Source: Desulfomonile tiedjei
GTDB taxonomy: Bacteria; Desulfobacterota; Desulfomonilia; Desulfomonilales; Desulfomonilaceae
Reading direction: 5' to 3'
Assembly: GCA_016218715.1 (NCBI GenBank)
Contig: JACRDG010000104.1
Coordinates: 85,058 to 149,057, forward strand
DNA: 64,000 bases
The position numbers and the translations under genes were made by a program. The notes under the pieces are model-generated. The model had not been told where the DNA came from. It worked only from the letters and a program-made list of their open reading frames with translations, and did not search any database. Each line of letters starts with the position of its first letter. Position 1 is the first letter of the stretch. Below, piece after piece: positions 36,328-45,048 of this stretch.

Positions 36328-36822
36328 ATGACCATCAGGAAACAACTCGAGGTAATGCTCGCGGACGCTCCCGGCGAACTGGCCAAGCTGACCGCAGCGC
36401 TCAACGACGAGCACGTCAACATCGAGGCGATGAGCATCCAGGACGCCAACGAGTACCTGCAAGCGCTCTACGACGTGCGCAGCCAAACCGGCCGCCGCGT
36501 CGCCCCACTGGAATACTACGAAGCGATCCTGAAGGAATCGGCCAAGTATTCCATGATCCGTCTGATAACCGACAACCCGACCAAAGCAGTCGAGGCGCTC
36601 ACCAAGGTGGGATACCAGGTGAAGGTCCATGACGTGCTTGGGGTAATCCTGGACAACCGGCCGGGCCAGCTCAACCGGGTATCCAAAATGCTTGGCGACG
36701 CGGGGATCAACATCAGCTACACCTACGGCTCGGGGTTTGCTGATAGTGAAGCGGCCTTGTTCATTTTCCGAGTTTCGGATGTGGAGAAGGCCCTTGCCAT
36801 GTTCCCAAATGGAAGGCTTTGA
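36328..36822 (+). CDS. Tandem ACT-domain protein
   Basis: A 164-residue protein made of two ACT folds: MLADAPGELAKLTAALNDEHVNIEAMSI (near residues 9-36) and VILDNRPGQLNRVSKMLGDAGINISYTYG (near residues 105-133). ACT domains bind amino acids or other small ligands, and free-standing pairs of this kind usually regulate amino-acid metabolism. No catalytic domain is attached. The 3' end overlaps the next gene by 14 bp. Confidence 0.88.
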   Translation: MTIRKQLEVMLADAPGELAKLTAALNDEHVNIEAMSIQDANEYLQALYDVRSQTGRRVAPLEYYEAILKESAKYSMIRLITDNPTKAVEALTKVGYQVKVHDVLGVILDNRPGQLNRVSKMLGDAGINISYTYGSGFADSEAALFIFRVSDVEKALAMFPNGRL

Positions 36823-37138
36823 GTGCTATACAACCAGGCGCGTTTCTCCCATTCGCTTGGGCGGCGAGCCCGATGACGAGCGTTCGCGGGATACCCGCGA
36901 CCTCTACGAAGTGCGCATCATAGACAACGATCACAATACGTACCAGGAGGTCATCGAGATCTCGATGATCGCCCTGGGGGTCAGTGAAGAAGAAGCCTTC
37001 GCGATCGCGTGGGAGGTGGACCATAGCGGGAGCTGCGCAGTGGCTCGTGCCCCTCGCGACACCGCAGAGGCTGTTGCGGACGTGATCAGGATGATCGGGA
37101 TTGAGGTTCAGGTGAATCGGATGGGGGGCGAGGCGTGA
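36809..37138 (+). CDS. ClpS-like adaptor protein
   Basis: The C-terminal 70 residues match the ClpS fold: DLYEVRIIDNDHNTYQEVIE (ClpS: the N-D-D/N-x-T loop that binds N-degrons), ALGVSEEEAFAIAWEVDHSG (the A..I...VH..G helix), then VADVIRMIGIEVQV. ClpS delivers N-end-rule substrates to ClpAP. Compared with standard ClpS the loop Asp-Asp is Asn-Asp and the M/F gate residue is Y, so substrate choice may differ. The start is uncertain (ATG 36809 overlaps the ACT gene and has a poor ribosome-binding site). No clpA is adjacent. Confidence 0.75.
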   Translation: MEGFECYTTRRVSPIRLGGEPDDERSRDTRDLYEVRIIDNDHNTYQEVIEISMIALGVSEEEAFAIAWEVDHSGSCAVARAPRDTAEAVADVIRMIGIEVQVNRMGGEA

Positions 37139-37217
37139 GTTGCGGTCCCCTCCCCGATCAGCGTCCGATAAGATATATTATGTTAACTCAAACCGGCCGC
37201 CGCCCTTTGCCTTGCAA

Positions 37218-37246
37218 TTGACATCCGAGGCCGTCGCTTCTATCAT
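37218..37246 (+). promoter_or_regulatory. Near-consensus promoter directly before the GT2 gene (possibly leaderless)
   Basis: TTGACA, exactly 17 bases, then TATCAT (five of six). The -10 ends only eight bases before the ATG at 37255, so the predicted transcript would start within a few bases of the start codon, and no Shine-Dalgarno sequence is present. Confidence 0.65.
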
Positions 37247-37254
37247 CTCCGCCC

Positions 37255-38088
37255 ATGAACGAGCCGCCATCACACCACACTCCTCCTCTCCTCAGTTTCG
37301 CGGTAATCACGAAGAATGAGGCGGACCGCGTGGGACGACTCCTCGCGAGCGCCGAGATCGCGGACGAGGTTGTTGTGGTCGATTCGGGGAGCACCGACGA
37401 TACTGTGGAGATTTGCCGGTCGTGGGGTGCGCGAGTCCTCGATCGTGACTGGACAGGGTACGTGGCTCAGAAACAGTTCGCGATGGAAATGACCACTGGT
37501 GAGTGGATCCTGAACCTCGACGCTGACGAGGCGTTGTCCGAGGAATCGCGTCTCGAGATCCTCCAGGCCATTCAGAACGCAGCCGCGGACGTGAACGGAT
37601 TCGCCATGCCGCGACTTAGCCGATACCTGAACCGCTGGATACGACATGGTGGCTGGTACCCTGACCGAAAGGTGCGTCTCGTGCGCCAAGGTTGTGCGCG
37701 CTGGGTCGGCGATGGGCTGCACGAACGGATCGAGGTCTTCGGGCGGGTCGGGGAACTGAAACACCCCCTACTGCATTATGTCTATCGAGATGTTTCCGAC
37801 CAAGTGAGAACCATCAACCGGTTCTCCAGCGTAACTGCGGATCAACGCAGATCTCCCGCTTCCGGATGGTACGTCCTGTGGGGTGTGGTACATGCGCTCG
37901 GCAAATTCCTCGAGTGCGCGATATGGAAATTGGGCGTTCTCGATGGGATAGCCGGCCTGGTAATCGCTATGAACAGCGCCTTTTACGTGTTCCTGAAGCA
38001 TGCCAAAGCCTGGGAAAAAGGACTCGACACTCGTTCCGAGCAGCCATCCGCCTCGGAGCCGCGCCCTCCCAAGACAGACAGCAGGTGA
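37255..38088 (+). CDS. Family 2 glycosyltransferase (WaaE/KdtX-like)
   Basis: A 277-residue GT-A enzyme. The nucleotide-sugar site is seen in LLSFAVITKNEADRVGRLL, VVVDSGSTDDTVEICRS and the DXD-type LNLDADEALS. The segments RWIRHGGWYPDRKVRLVRQG and DGLHERIEV are typical of the WaaE/KdtX group, which add a sugar to the heptose region of LPS core. It is followed after 7 bp by a WaaG-like GT4 gene, consistent with LPS core assembly. Confidence 0.88.
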   Translation: MNEPPSHHTPPLLSFAVITKNEADRVGRLLASAEIADEVVVVDSGSTDDTVEICRSWGARVLDRDWTGYVAQKQFAMEMTTGEWILNLDADEALSEESRLEILQAIQNAAADVNGFAMPRLSRYLNRWIRHGGWYPDRKVRLVRQGCARWVGDGLHERIEVFGRVGELKHPLLHYVYRDVSDQVRTINRFSSVTADQRRSPASGWYVLWGVVHALGKFLECAIWKLGVLDGIAGLVIAMNSAFYVFLKHAKAWEKGLDTRSEQPSASEPRPPKTDSR

Positions 38089-38095
38089 TACACGC

Positions 38096-39259
38096 ATGAG
38101 AATTGCGCTTGCACTGGAGCGGTTCGGTCGCCATGCAGGAGGAGCTGAGTCCTATGCCGTAGAGCTTGCCCGGACCCTCGTTTCCCATGGCTGGGAAGTC
38201 CATATGTACGGCCATGAGTGGGACGGCGAGCCAGCCGAAGCGTTCTTTCACCCGATCGCCCGGCTTCCGAAATGGATACCCCCTTCGATACGCATTCTGC
38301 ACTTCGCTTTCACGCATCGGCGCATGATCGCCCGTGAACACTTCGACATAGTTCTGGGCTTCGGCAATACGCTGGCTATGAATGTTTATCAGAGCCACGG
38401 AGGCGTACACCGCCTCAGCAATTTGCGGAAACTCGAGGCCATACGGAACCCTTTTCTCCGTGCGGTGAAGGCGATGGCGCTCCTGGCGACGCCCAAGTAC
38501 CATGCCAGGGCCTGGATCGAGTCGGCTCCATTCAGAATGCAGCAACGGCCTGTAATCATAGCCATTTCAGACATGGTGAGACAAGACATGGCCGACTATT
38601 TCCGGGTCGACAAGAAAACGATCCGCCTTGTGTACAATGGAATCGACCACGCTCGATTCGTCGCTCCAGGCGGTCCGACGCGGGATCAGCTCAGACAGAG
38701 GCTCGGCTTTGGACAGAACGAGGTGCTCTTCCTCTTCATGGCGTACGACTTCAGGAAGAAAGGGGTCCGGTACCTGGTTGAGGCTGCAGCGAAGTTGCGG
38801 CACAAGGTCGGGCCGGGCTCATTCGGAGTTGTCGTGGTGGGCAATCACCCCTCCCCTCTCCTGTCGACGCTTGTCAGGAGGCTCAATCTGGACGGAACGG
38901 TGAAGTTTCCGGGGCCGACTCGAGAACCTGAGGCGTTCTACGCCGCGTGCGACGTCTTCATCCTTCCCACCTTCTACGACGCGTGCTCGCTCGTGGTGTT
39001 CGAAGCCATGGCAGCGGGCTTGCCGGTAATCAGCACCGTATTCAACGGCGCTTCCGGGGTCCTTACCGAGGGGGCCGACGGTGCAGTGTTGAAAGATCCC
39101 CGGGATATCGACGCGATGGCAGCATCGATGGAGCGGTTTCTCGATCCGGAGTTCCTGGAAGCCGCCTCGTCCGCGGCCAGAGAGACCGCTTCGAAGTACA
39201 CCCTCGAGAACAATCACCGCCAGATGCTTGATATTTTAGCTGAAGTATCAGCCGGTTAA
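38096..39259 (+). CDS. Family 4 glycosyltransferase (WaaG-like)
   Basis: A 387-residue GT-B enzyme. The N-terminal half starts MRIALALERFGRHAGGAESYAVELARTL-like, with the acceptor-side glycine loop GGAE. The C-terminal half has FLFMAYDFRKKGVRYLVEA, FPGPTREPEAFYAACDVFILPTFYDACSLVVFEAMA and the E-x7-E nucleotide-sugar motif. The FRKKG segment and the HGGVHRLSN block resemble WaaG, which adds the first core hexose. AGGTGA precedes the ATG at 38096; longer frames run into the upstream gene. Confidence 0.88.
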   Translation: MRIALALERFGRHAGGAESYAVELARTLVSHGWEVHMYGHEWDGEPAEAFFHPIARLPKWIPPSIRILHFAFTHRRMIAREHFDIVLGFGNTLAMNVYQSHGGVHRLSNLRKLEAIRNPFLRAVKAMALLATPKYHARAWIESAPFRMQQRPVIIAISDMVRQDMADYFRVDKKTIRLVYNGIDHARFVAPGGPTRDQLRQRLGFGQNEVLFLFMAYDFRKKGVRYLVEAAAKLRHKVGPGSFGVVVVGNHPSPLLSTLVRRLNLDGTVKFPGPTREPEAFYAACDVFILPTFYDACSLVVFEAMAAGLPVISTVFNGASGVLTEGADGAVLKDPRDIDAMAASMERFLDPEFLEAASSAARETASKYTLENNHRQMLDILAEVSAG

Positions 39260-39374
39260 ACGCCCTGTGGCCAAGCCTCCGGCCAGGTGACCTCGGTAAG
39301 GCACTGTTCACACGTCGACGCCTCCGAAATCTCCGTACCCACCCGGTCTATCGAAACGAATCTTGCCGTTCGGA

Positions 39375-40931
39375 TTACGGTCGTGGCCGGTAGTATTCCG
39401 ACAAGGCGGCCACCAACCCCTCGATGGTGTATTCCGATGCCTCCACATGAACCTGCAAGCCATTGGTTCGCAGCGTGCGCGACGTCACCGGACCTATGGA
39501 AGCCAGAGCCACTCCTTCCAGTAGACGAAGCAGGTCCGCACTCCCGATCATGTCGAGGAAATGGGTAACTGTTGAGGAACTGGTAAAGGTTATGACATCC
39601 ACCTGTTTTTTCTGGAGCAGGGAGCGTGCACGCTCGATGTCCGCGGCTTCCGGTTGCACGGTCCTGTAGACCGGAACCACCTTCACCTCCGCGCCCATGG
39701 CTGAAATCCCCTGTGGCAAGGCTTCCCGCGCGGCCTCGGCTCGCGGGATCAGGACGCGCTTCCCCTGCATGTTTTCGTGGGAGAAGAGCTCCAGTATCCC
39801 TTCCTGCGTGAATTCCTTGGCCAACAGGTCCACCTTGATTCTACGACTTCGCAGTGCATCCGCGGTGACCGGGCCGATCGCGCCGATCCTGGGTCCAGCC
39901 ATGTCCCGGATGTCCTCTCGAACCTCGAAGAATCGCTGGAAGAATCGCTCGACCCCGTTGACGGAAGTGAAGACGACCCAATCGAAAGAAGCTATGCTCC
40001 GGATCGCCTCATCCAAAGGGGCAAGATCCTTCGGCGAGACAATGCTGATGGTGGGAAAAAGGAGAGGTTCTCCCCCGAGTTCGGCTATCCTGTCGGCCAT
40101 CTTCCTGGATTGCTCGCGACTCCGGGTGATCATGATCCGTTTTCCGAACAGGGGCTTCGTCTCGAACCAGTCCAGCTTGGCCTTGAGTGAAGCCACGGAC
40201 CCGACCACCAACACGGCCGGCGGTTTCAGGTCCCGGCGCTCGGCTTCTGCCGGAATCTCCTCGAGTGTGGAGACGATCGACACCTGCCGCGGGGTCGTCC
40301 CCCATCGAATCAGCGCTGCAGGGGTGCTCCCCGGCTTACCGTGTGATATCAGTGAGCTGGATATGTTCGCAAGGTTCTTGACCCCCATCAGGAACACCAG
40401 CGTGCCCGGATTGCGGGCCAAGATCGCCCACTCGATGGCTGATTCTTCCTTTTCGGGATTCTCGTGTCCGGTTATGAAGGTGACCAGAGATGCATGATCC
40501 CGGTGCGTCACAGGAATCCCTGCGTACGCGGGCGCGGCCACGGCCGACGAGACGCCGGGAACCACCTCGAAAGAAATACCCGCCTCGACCAGTTCTTCGG
40601 CTTCCTCACCACCCCTTCCGAAGACGTAGGGGTCGCCTCCCTTGAGGCGGACGACTCGCTTCCCTTCACGGGCTTTGCGCACGAGAAGCTCATTGATATC
40701 GATTTGTTCGAGGGTATGGTCCCGGCCCTTCTTCCCGACGTAGATCAGCTCTGCATCGCTCCTGGCTTCCTGGAGGAACTGGGTGCCGGCCAGGTAATCG
40801 TACACGATCACGTCCGCGGCACGGATCTTCTCCAGACCCTTCACCGTGATCAGCCCGGGATCGCCGGGACCGGCTCCGACCAGTACGACGGTTCCGGGCG
40901 GGCTTGCCTTTTCTTTCTTGTCATCAGTCAT
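39375..40931 (-). CDS. cobA/hemD: Uroporphyrinogen-III C-methyltransferase / uroporphyrinogen-III synthase fusion
   Basis: A 518-residue two-domain enzyme. Residues 12-255 are CobA/SUMT: VVLVGAGPGDPGLIT, VYDYL, KKGRDH, RLKGGDPYVFGRGGEE, EVVPGVSSAVAAPAYAGIPVTHR. Residues 265-518 are HemD: KRIMITRSREQSRKMADRI, WVVFTSVNGVERFF, IGPVTADALR, TFTSSSTVTHFL. It closes hydroxymethylbilane to uroporphyrinogen III and methylates it twice to precorrin-2, the branch point to siroheme, cobalamin and, in sulfate reducers, heme. It is the last gene of the operon. Confidence 0.96.
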   Translation of the reverse strand: MTDDKKEKASPPGTVVLVGAGPGDPGLITVKGLEKIRAADVIVYDYLAGTQFLQEARSDAELIYVGKKGRDHTLEQIDINELLVRKAREGKRVVRLKGGDPYVFGRGGEEAEELVEAGISFEVVPGVSSAVAAPAYAGIPVTHRDHASLVTFITGHENPEKEESAIEWAILARNPGTLVFLMGVKNLANISSSLISHGKPGSTPAALIRWGTTPRQVSIVSTLEEIPAEAERRDLKPPAVLVVGSVASLKAKLDWFETKPLFGKRIMITRSREQSRKMADRIAELGGEPLLFPTISIVSPKDLAPLDEAIRSIASFDWVVFTSVNGVERFFQRFFEVREDIRDMAGPRIGAIGPVTADALRSRRIKVDLLAKEFTQEGILELFSHENMQGKRVLIPRAEAAREALPQGISAMGAEVKVVPVYRTVQPEAADIERARSLLQKKQVDVITFTSSSTVTHFLDMIGSADLLRLLEGVALASIGPVTSRTLRTNGLQVHVEASEYTIEGLVAALSEYYRPRP

Positions 40932-40995
40932 AGGTTATCTCGAGGGATTGCTCCAGCAGGCTTCGGTTGCAGGCTCACGGGAGCGGAACGGACCA

Positions 40996-41946
40996 TTAGA
41001 TAAGCTCGTTCATAGGGACCGGTTCCCAGTCGCTCGCCAGGACGGCCCTCAGAATGGAATCTGCCCCCTGTAGGATCAGATTGTCTGCCAGAGAGACCCC
41101 GACACCGGCTTGGGAGGCCGAACCTTCGAACGCATCCCGCACGAGAGGGTTCCCGTCCGGATGCGCGACGGCAGCGGTAACCCGAATGTCGTCTCCCTCG
41201 CACACGCAGTATGCAGCCATGGGCACCTGACAGCCTCCTCCCAATCGTCTGAGGAAAGCCCGCTCGATGTGGATGCACCGCGCGGTCGTGGGGTGGTCCA
41301 GGGTTGCGACGATGCTGTTGGTCTGCTCGTCTCCCACGCGGGTCTCGATTGCCAGCGCTCCTTGCCCGATCGCGGGAATCATGAACTCCGGGTCCAGATA
41401 GGTCGTGATGCGATCCGAAAACCCCATCCGGCGGATTCCGGCCGCCGCGAGGACTACGCCGGCGAGATGCTCCGTTTCGATCTTCCGCAGGCGAGTGTCC
41501 ACGTTCCCTCTGATAGAAATTACCTCGAGCCCGGGATAGCGGTTCAAGAGAAAAGCCTTGCGCCGCAGGCTCGACGTGCCGATCCTTTCTCCGGGGTTCA
41601 GTTGGTCCAGCGACCGGCCGTCCCGAGAAATGAACACGTCCCGGGGGTCTTCGCGCTCCATGACCGCGGTCAATTGCAGACCTTCGGGCAAATCGGTGGG
41701 GAGATCCTTCATTGAGTGCACGGCCAGGTCGACCCGTCTTTCGAGCAGGGCATCTTCGATTTCCTTCGTAAAAAGGCCTTTACCTCCGATGGTTGCCAGT
41801 GGGGCGTCGAGGATCTTGTCTCCGCTGGTCTTGATGACGTTCAGTTCGACCTTGAGGTGAGCGTGGCTCTTTTCCAGGGTCGAGGCGACGAAACGCGCCT
41901 GCCAGAGGGCCAGAGCACTGCCCCTCGTTCCTATGATGAGTCTCAT
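40996..41946 (-). CDS. hemC: Porphobilinogen deaminase (hydroxymethylbilane synthase)
   Basis: A 316-residue HemC that polymerises four porphobilinogens on a dipyrromethane cofactor. Family marks: IIGTRGSALALWQARFVA at the start, VHSMKDLPTDLPEGL, GTSSLRRKAFLL, RGNVDTRLRK, and the cofactor-binding cysteine in LGGGCQVPMAAY. It starts 5 bp after hemA and is separated from cobA/hemD by 64 bp. Confidence 0.97.
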   Translation of the reverse strand: MRLIIGTRGSALALWQARFVASTLEKSHAHLKVELNVIKTSGDKILDAPLATIGGKGLFTKEIEDALLERRVDLAVHSMKDLPTDLPEGLQLTAVMEREDPRDVFISRDGRSLDQLNPGERIGTSSLRRKAFLLNRYPGLEVISIRGNVDTRLRKIETEHLAGVVLAAAGIRRMGFSDRITTYLDPEFMIPAIGQGALAIETRVGDEQTNSIVATLDHPTTARCIHIERAFLRRLGGGCQVPMAAYCVCEGDDIRVTAAVAHPDGNPLVRDAFEGSASQAGVGVSLADNLILQGADSILRAVLASDWEPVPMNELI

Positions 41947-41951
41947 GATAT

Positions 41952-43256
41952 TCAGGATTCTTCTCCAAAGTCGTCGTCCTCAGAACGATCGTCCAGCCTG
42001 AACATCCGTTGCGCGGCGTAGAAGTAGTCGTTGCGCTTAGATGTCAGGCCGGCCTTCTTCAAGAACGCGATGGGGTCGTGCGCTATCTTGTTAATAATGG
42101 ATCGCGTGATGGCTTCCACCGTTTCACGCTGGGCCGGAGTCAAGGTCGCGAGCTTGCCGTTCTGTCTGACCAATTCCCCCTCCCGGATCGCCTCCAGCCT
42201 CTCTCTCAATGCGACAATGACCGGGGTGGTGTCGAGCGTCTTGGTCCAGTGGACGAACTTCTCGACTTCTTCGTTGACGATCACGTCAGCCTTGCGAGCC
42301 TCTTGACGTCTTCCGCCGATATTCTCGTCAACGACCGCCTGAAGGTCGTCGATGTTGTACAAGTAGATTCCGTCTATATCGTTCACTTCCGGTTCCACAT
42401 CCCTGGGAATCGCGATGTCGATGATGAAGATCGGGCGGAAGCGCCTCCTCCGCATGACGTTTTTCATCTCTGCCGTGCAGATAACCGGATCGCAACTCCC
42501 CGTGGACGTAATCACCACGTCCGCGGCCACAAGTCCCTGTTCCAATTGGTCCAGTGGGAGCGCCGAGCCCTGGAGCTGCCGGGCGAGCAGACACGCGTTC
42601 TCAAACGTGCGGTTTACCACCACCAAAGGAGCGTCAACCTGATTCATCACATGGCGCGCGGCGAGTTCGGCCATCTCTCCCGCGCCGAGCAAGAGGACCC
42701 GCTTGTTCGTGAGTTCTCCCAGAATCTTCCTGGCCAATTCTACCGCGACATATGCCACCGAGACGGCCGCGGACCCGATGCCGGTCTCAGACCTTACGCG
42801 CTTAGCGGCAAAGAAGGCGTGATGCATGAGGCGATTCATGACGGGACCGGTGGCCTGAACTGCAGCTGCCCGGCGGTATCCTTCCTTGACCTGTCCCAGG
42901 ATTTGCGGCTCTCCCAGTACCATGGAGTCCAGGCTCGATGCCACTCGAAACAGGTGCCGTATCCCCTCGGATCCCTGCTTGAAATAGAGGAATTTCCTGA
43001 ACCGTTCCATATCGAGGCCGTGTATGCGGCCGATTGCGTCCACGACCCTCTCGCCGGTCGGTTCCGGTTCTTCGGTCGTCACGATGAGTTCGGCCCTGTT
43101 GCACGTGGAAAGGATCATGGCCTCCTGGACACCTTCTATCTGGAGGAATGAGCGGGTCACAGCTCCCTGGTCGTCACCCGGAAAGGTTATTTTTTCCCGG
43201 ATCTCCACGGGCGCGGTGGAATGATTGAGTCCTATAACGAGTATCTCCGCGCTCAT
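41952..43256 (-). CDS. hemA: Glutamyl-tRNA reductase
   Basis: A 434-residue HemA, the first committed enzyme of the C5 pathway to 5-aminolevulinate. It has GLNHSTAPVEIREKI, the catalytic cysteine in ILSTCNRAEL, LGEPQILGQVKEGY, the NADPH-binding LLGAGEMAELAARH, and the dimerisation tail. The true start is the ATG at 43256, which overlaps the stop of ccsA by 4 bp (ATGA); the longer open frame upstream is ccsA in another phase. Confidence 0.96.
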   Translation of the reverse strand: MSAEILVIGLNHSTAPVEIREKITFPGDDQGAVTRSFLQIEGVQEAMILSTCNRAELIVTTEEPEPTGERVVDAIGRIHGLDMERFRKFLYFKQGSEGIRHLFRVASSLDSMVLGEPQILGQVKEGYRRAAAVQATGPVMNRLMHHAFFAAKRVRSETGIGSAAVSVAYVAVELARKILGELTNKRVLLLGAGEMAELAARHVMNQVDAPLVVVNRTFENACLLARQLQGSALPLDQLEQGLVAADVVITSTGSCDPVICTAEMKNVMRRRRFRPIFIIDIAIPRDVEPEVNDIDGIYLYNIDDLQAVVDENIGGRRQEARKADVIVNEEVEKFVHWTKTLDTTPVIVALRERLEAIREGELVRQNGKLATLTPAQRETVEAITRSIINKIAHDPIAFLKKAGLTSKRNDYFYAAQRMFRLDDRSEDDDFGEES

Positions 43257-44104
43257 AGTCCCGTCGCCCCGCGCAAAGAGCCCACTCCTGAAAAAGCGTG
43301 ATGTCCGCTGAACAGAGCGCTCACTCCCAGGAACGTGAACATTACCAGCCCGAAGCCAATGATGGCAAGGATCGCTGCGCGCTTTCCCCTCCATCCAAGG
43401 GCCAAGCGCTGATGCACCATGGCTGCGTACGCAAACCAGGTGATCAAGCTCCAGGTCTCTTTTGGATCCCAACTCCAGTAGTAGCCCCACGCGCTGCCCG
43501 CCCACAATGCACCGGATATGATGCCGAGCGTCAGAAAGAAGAATCCCAAAGGAACACCGCGGCGGTTGAGGGTGTCCAGGGCCTCAAGGCTCGGGAGGAG
43601 CCGGTGAAATCGGCCGATCCGTTTTCGCTTGATCAATCTCTCCTGCAGAAGGTACATCAGGCCGCTCACTGCGGTGAGCGCAAATATCCCATTTCCGATC
43701 AAGGCCAAGGTGACGTGGATGGGGAGCCACCAACTCCTGAGCACCGGAACCAGAGGCTCCTGGATCTGATAGGAGAGGGTGGAGCCGAACAGCATGAGCA
43801 CGCAAGCTATAGGTGTTGCAATCGACCCGAATATCGGGCTCGGCTCTCGATACCGCATTGCCAGGAAGAGGCCGATAAGGAGCCAGGAGAAGAATGAAAG
43901 TGCGTCGAAGGCCGTCGCCAGAGGAAAGAACCCGGAAAAGATCGCCCGGTGCAGGATCGAAAGGGCGTGGAGCACAAATCCTGCCAGTGCGCTCCAGAAT
44001 GCAAAAATCGCCCGACTCCCGGAAGAAGCGAGCAGGAACAGGAGATATCCGAGGGCCGAGGCCAGATACATCGCAATAGCAAGTTTGAAAAAAAGGAGAT
44101 CCAC
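43253..44104 (-). CDS. ccsA: CcsA/HemX-like cytochrome c assembly membrane protein
   Basis: A 283-residue protein with about eight membrane helices and the heme-handling WWD signature WGYYWSWDPKETWSL. Histidines in helices (VLHALSILHR; LPIHVTLALIG; MVHQRLALG) are likely heme ligands. CcsA with Ccs1 exports heme and attaches it to apocytochromes c; HemX relatives next to hemA affect its level. Both ideas fit, given the decaheme cytochrome at 14-16 kb. The GTG at 44104 follows GGAAGGG and leaves a short gap from sirC. Confidence 0.9.
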   Translation of the reverse strand: MDLLFFKLAIAMYLASALGYLLFLLASSGSRAIFAFWSALAGFVLHALSILHRAIFSGFFPLATAFDALSFFSWLLIGLFLAMRYREPSPIFGSIATPIACVLMLFGSTLSYQIQEPLVPVLRSWWLPIHVTLALIGNGIFALTAVSGLMYLLQERLIKRKRIGRFHRLLPSLEALDTLNRRGVPLGFFFLTLGIISGALWAGSAWGYYWSWDPKETWSLITWFAYAAMVHQRLALGWRGKRAAILAIIGFGLVMFTFLGVSALFSGHHAFSGVGSLRGATGL

Positions 44105-44123
44105 CTGCCCTTCCCTTTCTGAA

Positions 44124-44804
44124 TCAGTCCTGAGGCGGTTCTTCGAGGGCCTTATCTGGATCCACATGTTCGGGCAGGATGGTCCGGAGAATCGCCAGTG
44201 CCCTGTCTCGATCGTTGTCGCGTAGAGCGGTGAGAATGTCGGAATCCACGATTTGCAGGAAGAGCCTTTTGTTCTCGTCGGACGGACTCCCCGTCTGGAG
44301 CACGAGTTTCCTCAGTTCGCCCATCACCCTGGTCATTTCGGCATATTCGGGTCCGAATCGCTTCTGGAGGTCTTCGCGAATGCGCCTCGCCAGGGCGGGT
44401 GACGATCCACCGGTGCTGACCGCGATCAGCAATTCGCCCTGATTAATCACCGCGGGGACGGTGAACGTGCACAGGTCGGGCACGTCCGCTATATTGCAAG
44501 GAATTCTGCGGTCGACCGCTGCCCGGTGAATCCTCACATTCACGTCGCGGCGGTTCGTGGCCCCGAAGACGAGCACCACTCCGGCCAACCGGTCCAGTAT
44601 CGCGTCGTCAAACGATTCCGCTATCCATTCGATCCGGCCGTCGTCTGCCAGCGTGCGCAGGCCGTCAACCATTTCCGGACTGATGACTACCACCCGGGCG
44701 CCGCTGTCCAGGAGACTCTCCACTTTGCGCCTGGCAACACTTCCACCGCCGACCACAACGACCTTTTGATCTTCCAGGTTCATCATGATGGGGTAGAGTC
44801 TCAA
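44124..44804 (-). CDS. sirC: Precorrin-2 dehydrogenase / sirohydrochlorin ferrochelatase (Met8p/CysG-N type)
   Basis: A 226-residue protein like the N-terminal half of CysG. It shows YPIMMNLEDQKVVVVGGGSVARRKVESLL (NAD-binding), VVVISPEM, VFGATN, CNIADVPDLCTFTVPAVI, and the STGGSSPALARRIREDL block. It oxidises precorrin-2 to sirohydrochlorin and may also insert iron. The start is a TTG at 44804 behind GAGGAG. It leads the operon and feeds siroheme for sulfite reductase and for the Ahb heme pathway. Confidence 0.93.
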   Translation of the reverse strand: MRLYPIMMNLEDQKVVVVGGGSVARRKVESLLDSGARVVVISPEMVDGLRTLADDGRIEWIAESFDDAILDRLAGVVLVFGATNRRDVNVRIHRAAVDRRIPCNIADVPDLCTFTVPAVINQGELLIAVSTGGSSPALARRIREDLQKRFGPEYAEMTRVMGELRKLVLQTGSPSDENKRLFLQIVDSDILTALRDNDRDRALAILRTILPEHVDPDKALEEPPQD

Positions 44805-44831
44805 ACGGGTCGCTCCTCAAAAGGTGGGCCT

Positions 44832-44860
44832 ATAGTACACAATAGGCTCTTGGCGGTCAA
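44832..44860 (-). promoter_or_regulatory. Candidate promoter of the tetrapyrrole operon
   Basis: Minus-strand TTGACC (five of six) and TACTAT (four of six) with exact 17-base spacing. The expected start leaves a leader of about 20 bases carrying the GAGGAG before sirC. Confidence 0.6.
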
Positions 44861-45048
44861 TCGCGGTGGCACCGGGCGGTACGGGGGTTCGATTCGCGGA
44901 CGACCGCGATACTGCCCCGTGTGGTCTGGTACTCGATTTGCTCTATACGGTCAGACGATACCTCGGCACCCTTCACGGGGTCGTCGCTTCCTGGTGTCGC
45001 TGATTTGGACCGCCTTGCCGCAGCGACGGCATTTGTGGAACTCAGCAT

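Noticed and set aside
44900..45048. A zinc-ribbon-like short frame (KCRRCGKAV) just after the histidine kinase stop
   Set aside because: No start codon or ribosome-binding site in that frame, and the match is only one CXXC with one later Cys.
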